Source: Gemmobacter sp. (GTDB lineage: Bacteria > Pseudomonadota > Alphaproteobacteria > Rhodobacterales > Rhodobacteraceae). From it: DNA of 7,482 bases. This document shows positions 6,853 to 7,482 of this stretch, one piece after another (position 1 is the first letter of the stretch; each line of letters starts with the position of its first letter). Location: assembly GCA_030656535.1 (NCBI GenBank), contig JAUSPL010000595.1:1-7482 (forward strand). The letters run 5' to 3'. The notes under the pieces are model-generated. The model was not told the origin of the DNA and made no database searches. It saw only the letters and a list, made by a program, of their open reading frames with translations. Position numbers and translations under genes: made by a program.

Positions 6853-6889
6853 TGACGGCAATGACGGCGGTGCGCAAATGCCGTTTGCG
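6853..6889. repeat. Short tandem repeat and hairpin downstream of tRNA-Arg
   Basis: Two 9-bp units beginning TGACGGC (6853-6861, 6862-6870) are followed by a perfect inverted repeat CGCAAA, loop TGCCG, TTTGCG (6873-6889). No T-run follows, so it is not a classic intrinsic terminator. It may still help end or process the tRNA transcript. The remainder of 6811-7045 shows nothing recognisable: no credible gene, no copy of the tRNA 3' end and no clear IS terminal repeat. Confidence 0.4.
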
Positions 6890-7045
6890 GCGCAGTCTAA
6901 AACAGATGGACAACCGCAAGCCCCCAACACCAATACGCGCGAAATACCGCGACTGCGCTCATCTAGGTTCACGGCATGCCTTTGTCACGATGCCAGAAGC
7001 CCGCCAGAATGATGCGCGCATGAGAGATTCGGCACCGGCTAGAGC

Positions 7046-7482
7046 ATGTCGCGGCCATCGCGGTTCAGGGTCTCGGTCAAGTTCGTCAACGACATGGTGA
7101 AGTTGATGAAAGAAACCGGGGGCCTCGCGCCAAAGACTCAGGGCAATGGCGGCGGGCATGGCAAGCTGTCTTCCCTGAGGGACTGGGTCGCCCGCCGGAT
7201 CGCGGAGAAGCGGGATCTCACGGCCGCCGGACTGGCCGCCGAGATTGCCGCGACGCATGGCAGTGCATCGCGGCTCGGTTTGGCGGCTGTTGCGCGCGCT
7301 TGGGCTGACGCACAAAAAAAGACCTGCAAGCCGTCGAACAGAAGCGACCCGAGGTCGCGGCGCTGCGCCACATCTGGATCACCCGGCGCCAGCCCTTCAT
7401 GGCCAACATGCTGACGCGGATCGGATTTATTGACGAGACGTCTGTCAAGACCAACATGGCCAAGACCACCGGCTGGGCCCCG
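7046..7482 (+). pseudogene. IS630-family transposase, frame-disrupted and partial
   Basis: DDE-type transposase of the IS630/Tc1 group, readable only by joining three frames. About 7064-7261 gives FVNDMVKLMKETGG and later GNGGGHGKL and DWVARRIAEKRDLT. About 7263-7319 gives AVHRGSVWRLLRALGLTHKK, the linker helix region. From 7321 to the window edge (54 codons) it gives DLQAVEQKRPEV, HIWITRRQPFM and FIDETSVKTNM, whose FIDE contains the first catalytic aspartate. The first frame change, near 7259-7263, looks like a small deletion. The second coincides with a run of seven A (7314-7320) and needs a +1 shift (or loss of one A). The N-terminal helix-turn-helix region is incomplete: similarity fades before 7060. 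The C-terminal half with the other catalytic residues lies outside the window. Family assignment is firm from remembered family motifs. Loss of function is likely but not proven, as IS630 elements can use frameshifting. Confidence 0.85.

Noticed and set aside
6766..6972. Minus-strand ORF of 68 codons ending in RSDSNARPSDS
   Set aside because: Its C-terminus is the antisense translation of tRNA-Arg, a well-known spurious ORF type; the rest has no family resemblance.
6572..7012. Plus-strand ORF of 146 codons overlapping the kinase end and the tRNA
   Set aside because: It runs through the whole tRNA gene and overlaps the kinase in another frame; no plausible protein features.
6811..7045. Possible phage or island attachment repeat downstream of the tRNA
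   Set aside because: No second copy of the tRNA 3' end and no integrase are visible in the window.
7311..7325. Programmed -1 frameshift at the A7 run
   Set aside because: A -1 shift would enter the frame reading KTCKPSN, which lacks transposase similarity. The needed change is +1 or loss of one A.

Overview
The window looks like the chromosome of an alphaproteobacterium, most likely of the Rhodobacterales. The grounds are the GC-rich coding sequence, the alphaproteobacterial character of the RnpA, YidC and TtcA proteins, and the rpmH-rnpA-yidD...yidC gene order. This placement comes from reading the proteins, not from a database search.

Positions 1-5015 form a minus-strand block. In transcription order it reads rpmH (ribosomal protein L34), rnpA (RNase P protein), yidD (membrane-insertion factor), ttcA (tRNA 2-thiocytidine synthase), a membrane-anchored degenerate-GGDEF/EAL c-di-GMP protein, and yidC (membrane insertase, running off the left edge). 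rpmH, rnpA and yidD are tightly coupled, with 1-bp and 4-bp overlaps. ttcA and the EAL gene follow after gaps of about 60 bp. yidC lies 146 bp further on and may have its own promoter. The block joins ribosome and tRNA maturation to membrane-protein biogenesis. The c-di-GMP gene is the member not explained by that theme.

Positions 5016-5232 are a divergent intergenic region with a candidate rpmH promoter and three dyad symmetries. To its right, on the plus strand, is an orphan membrane sensor histidine kinase (5233-6666) with all the standard catalytic boxes. No response regulator is visible.

Positions 6734-6810 encode tRNA-Arg(ACG) with an encoded CCA end and a good candidate promoter just upstream. 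Positions 6811-7045 hold no recognisable gene, only a small hairpin and a short tandem repeat. From about 7046 to the right edge lies a frame-broken IS630-family transposase, entering a probable accessory segment next to the tRNA.

No CRISPR array, phage module or clearly new multi-gene system is visible. The items most worth a second look are the EAL protein with a dead GGDEF active site but a kept I-site, the dyad-rich divergent promoter region, and the A7 run where the transposase changes frame.
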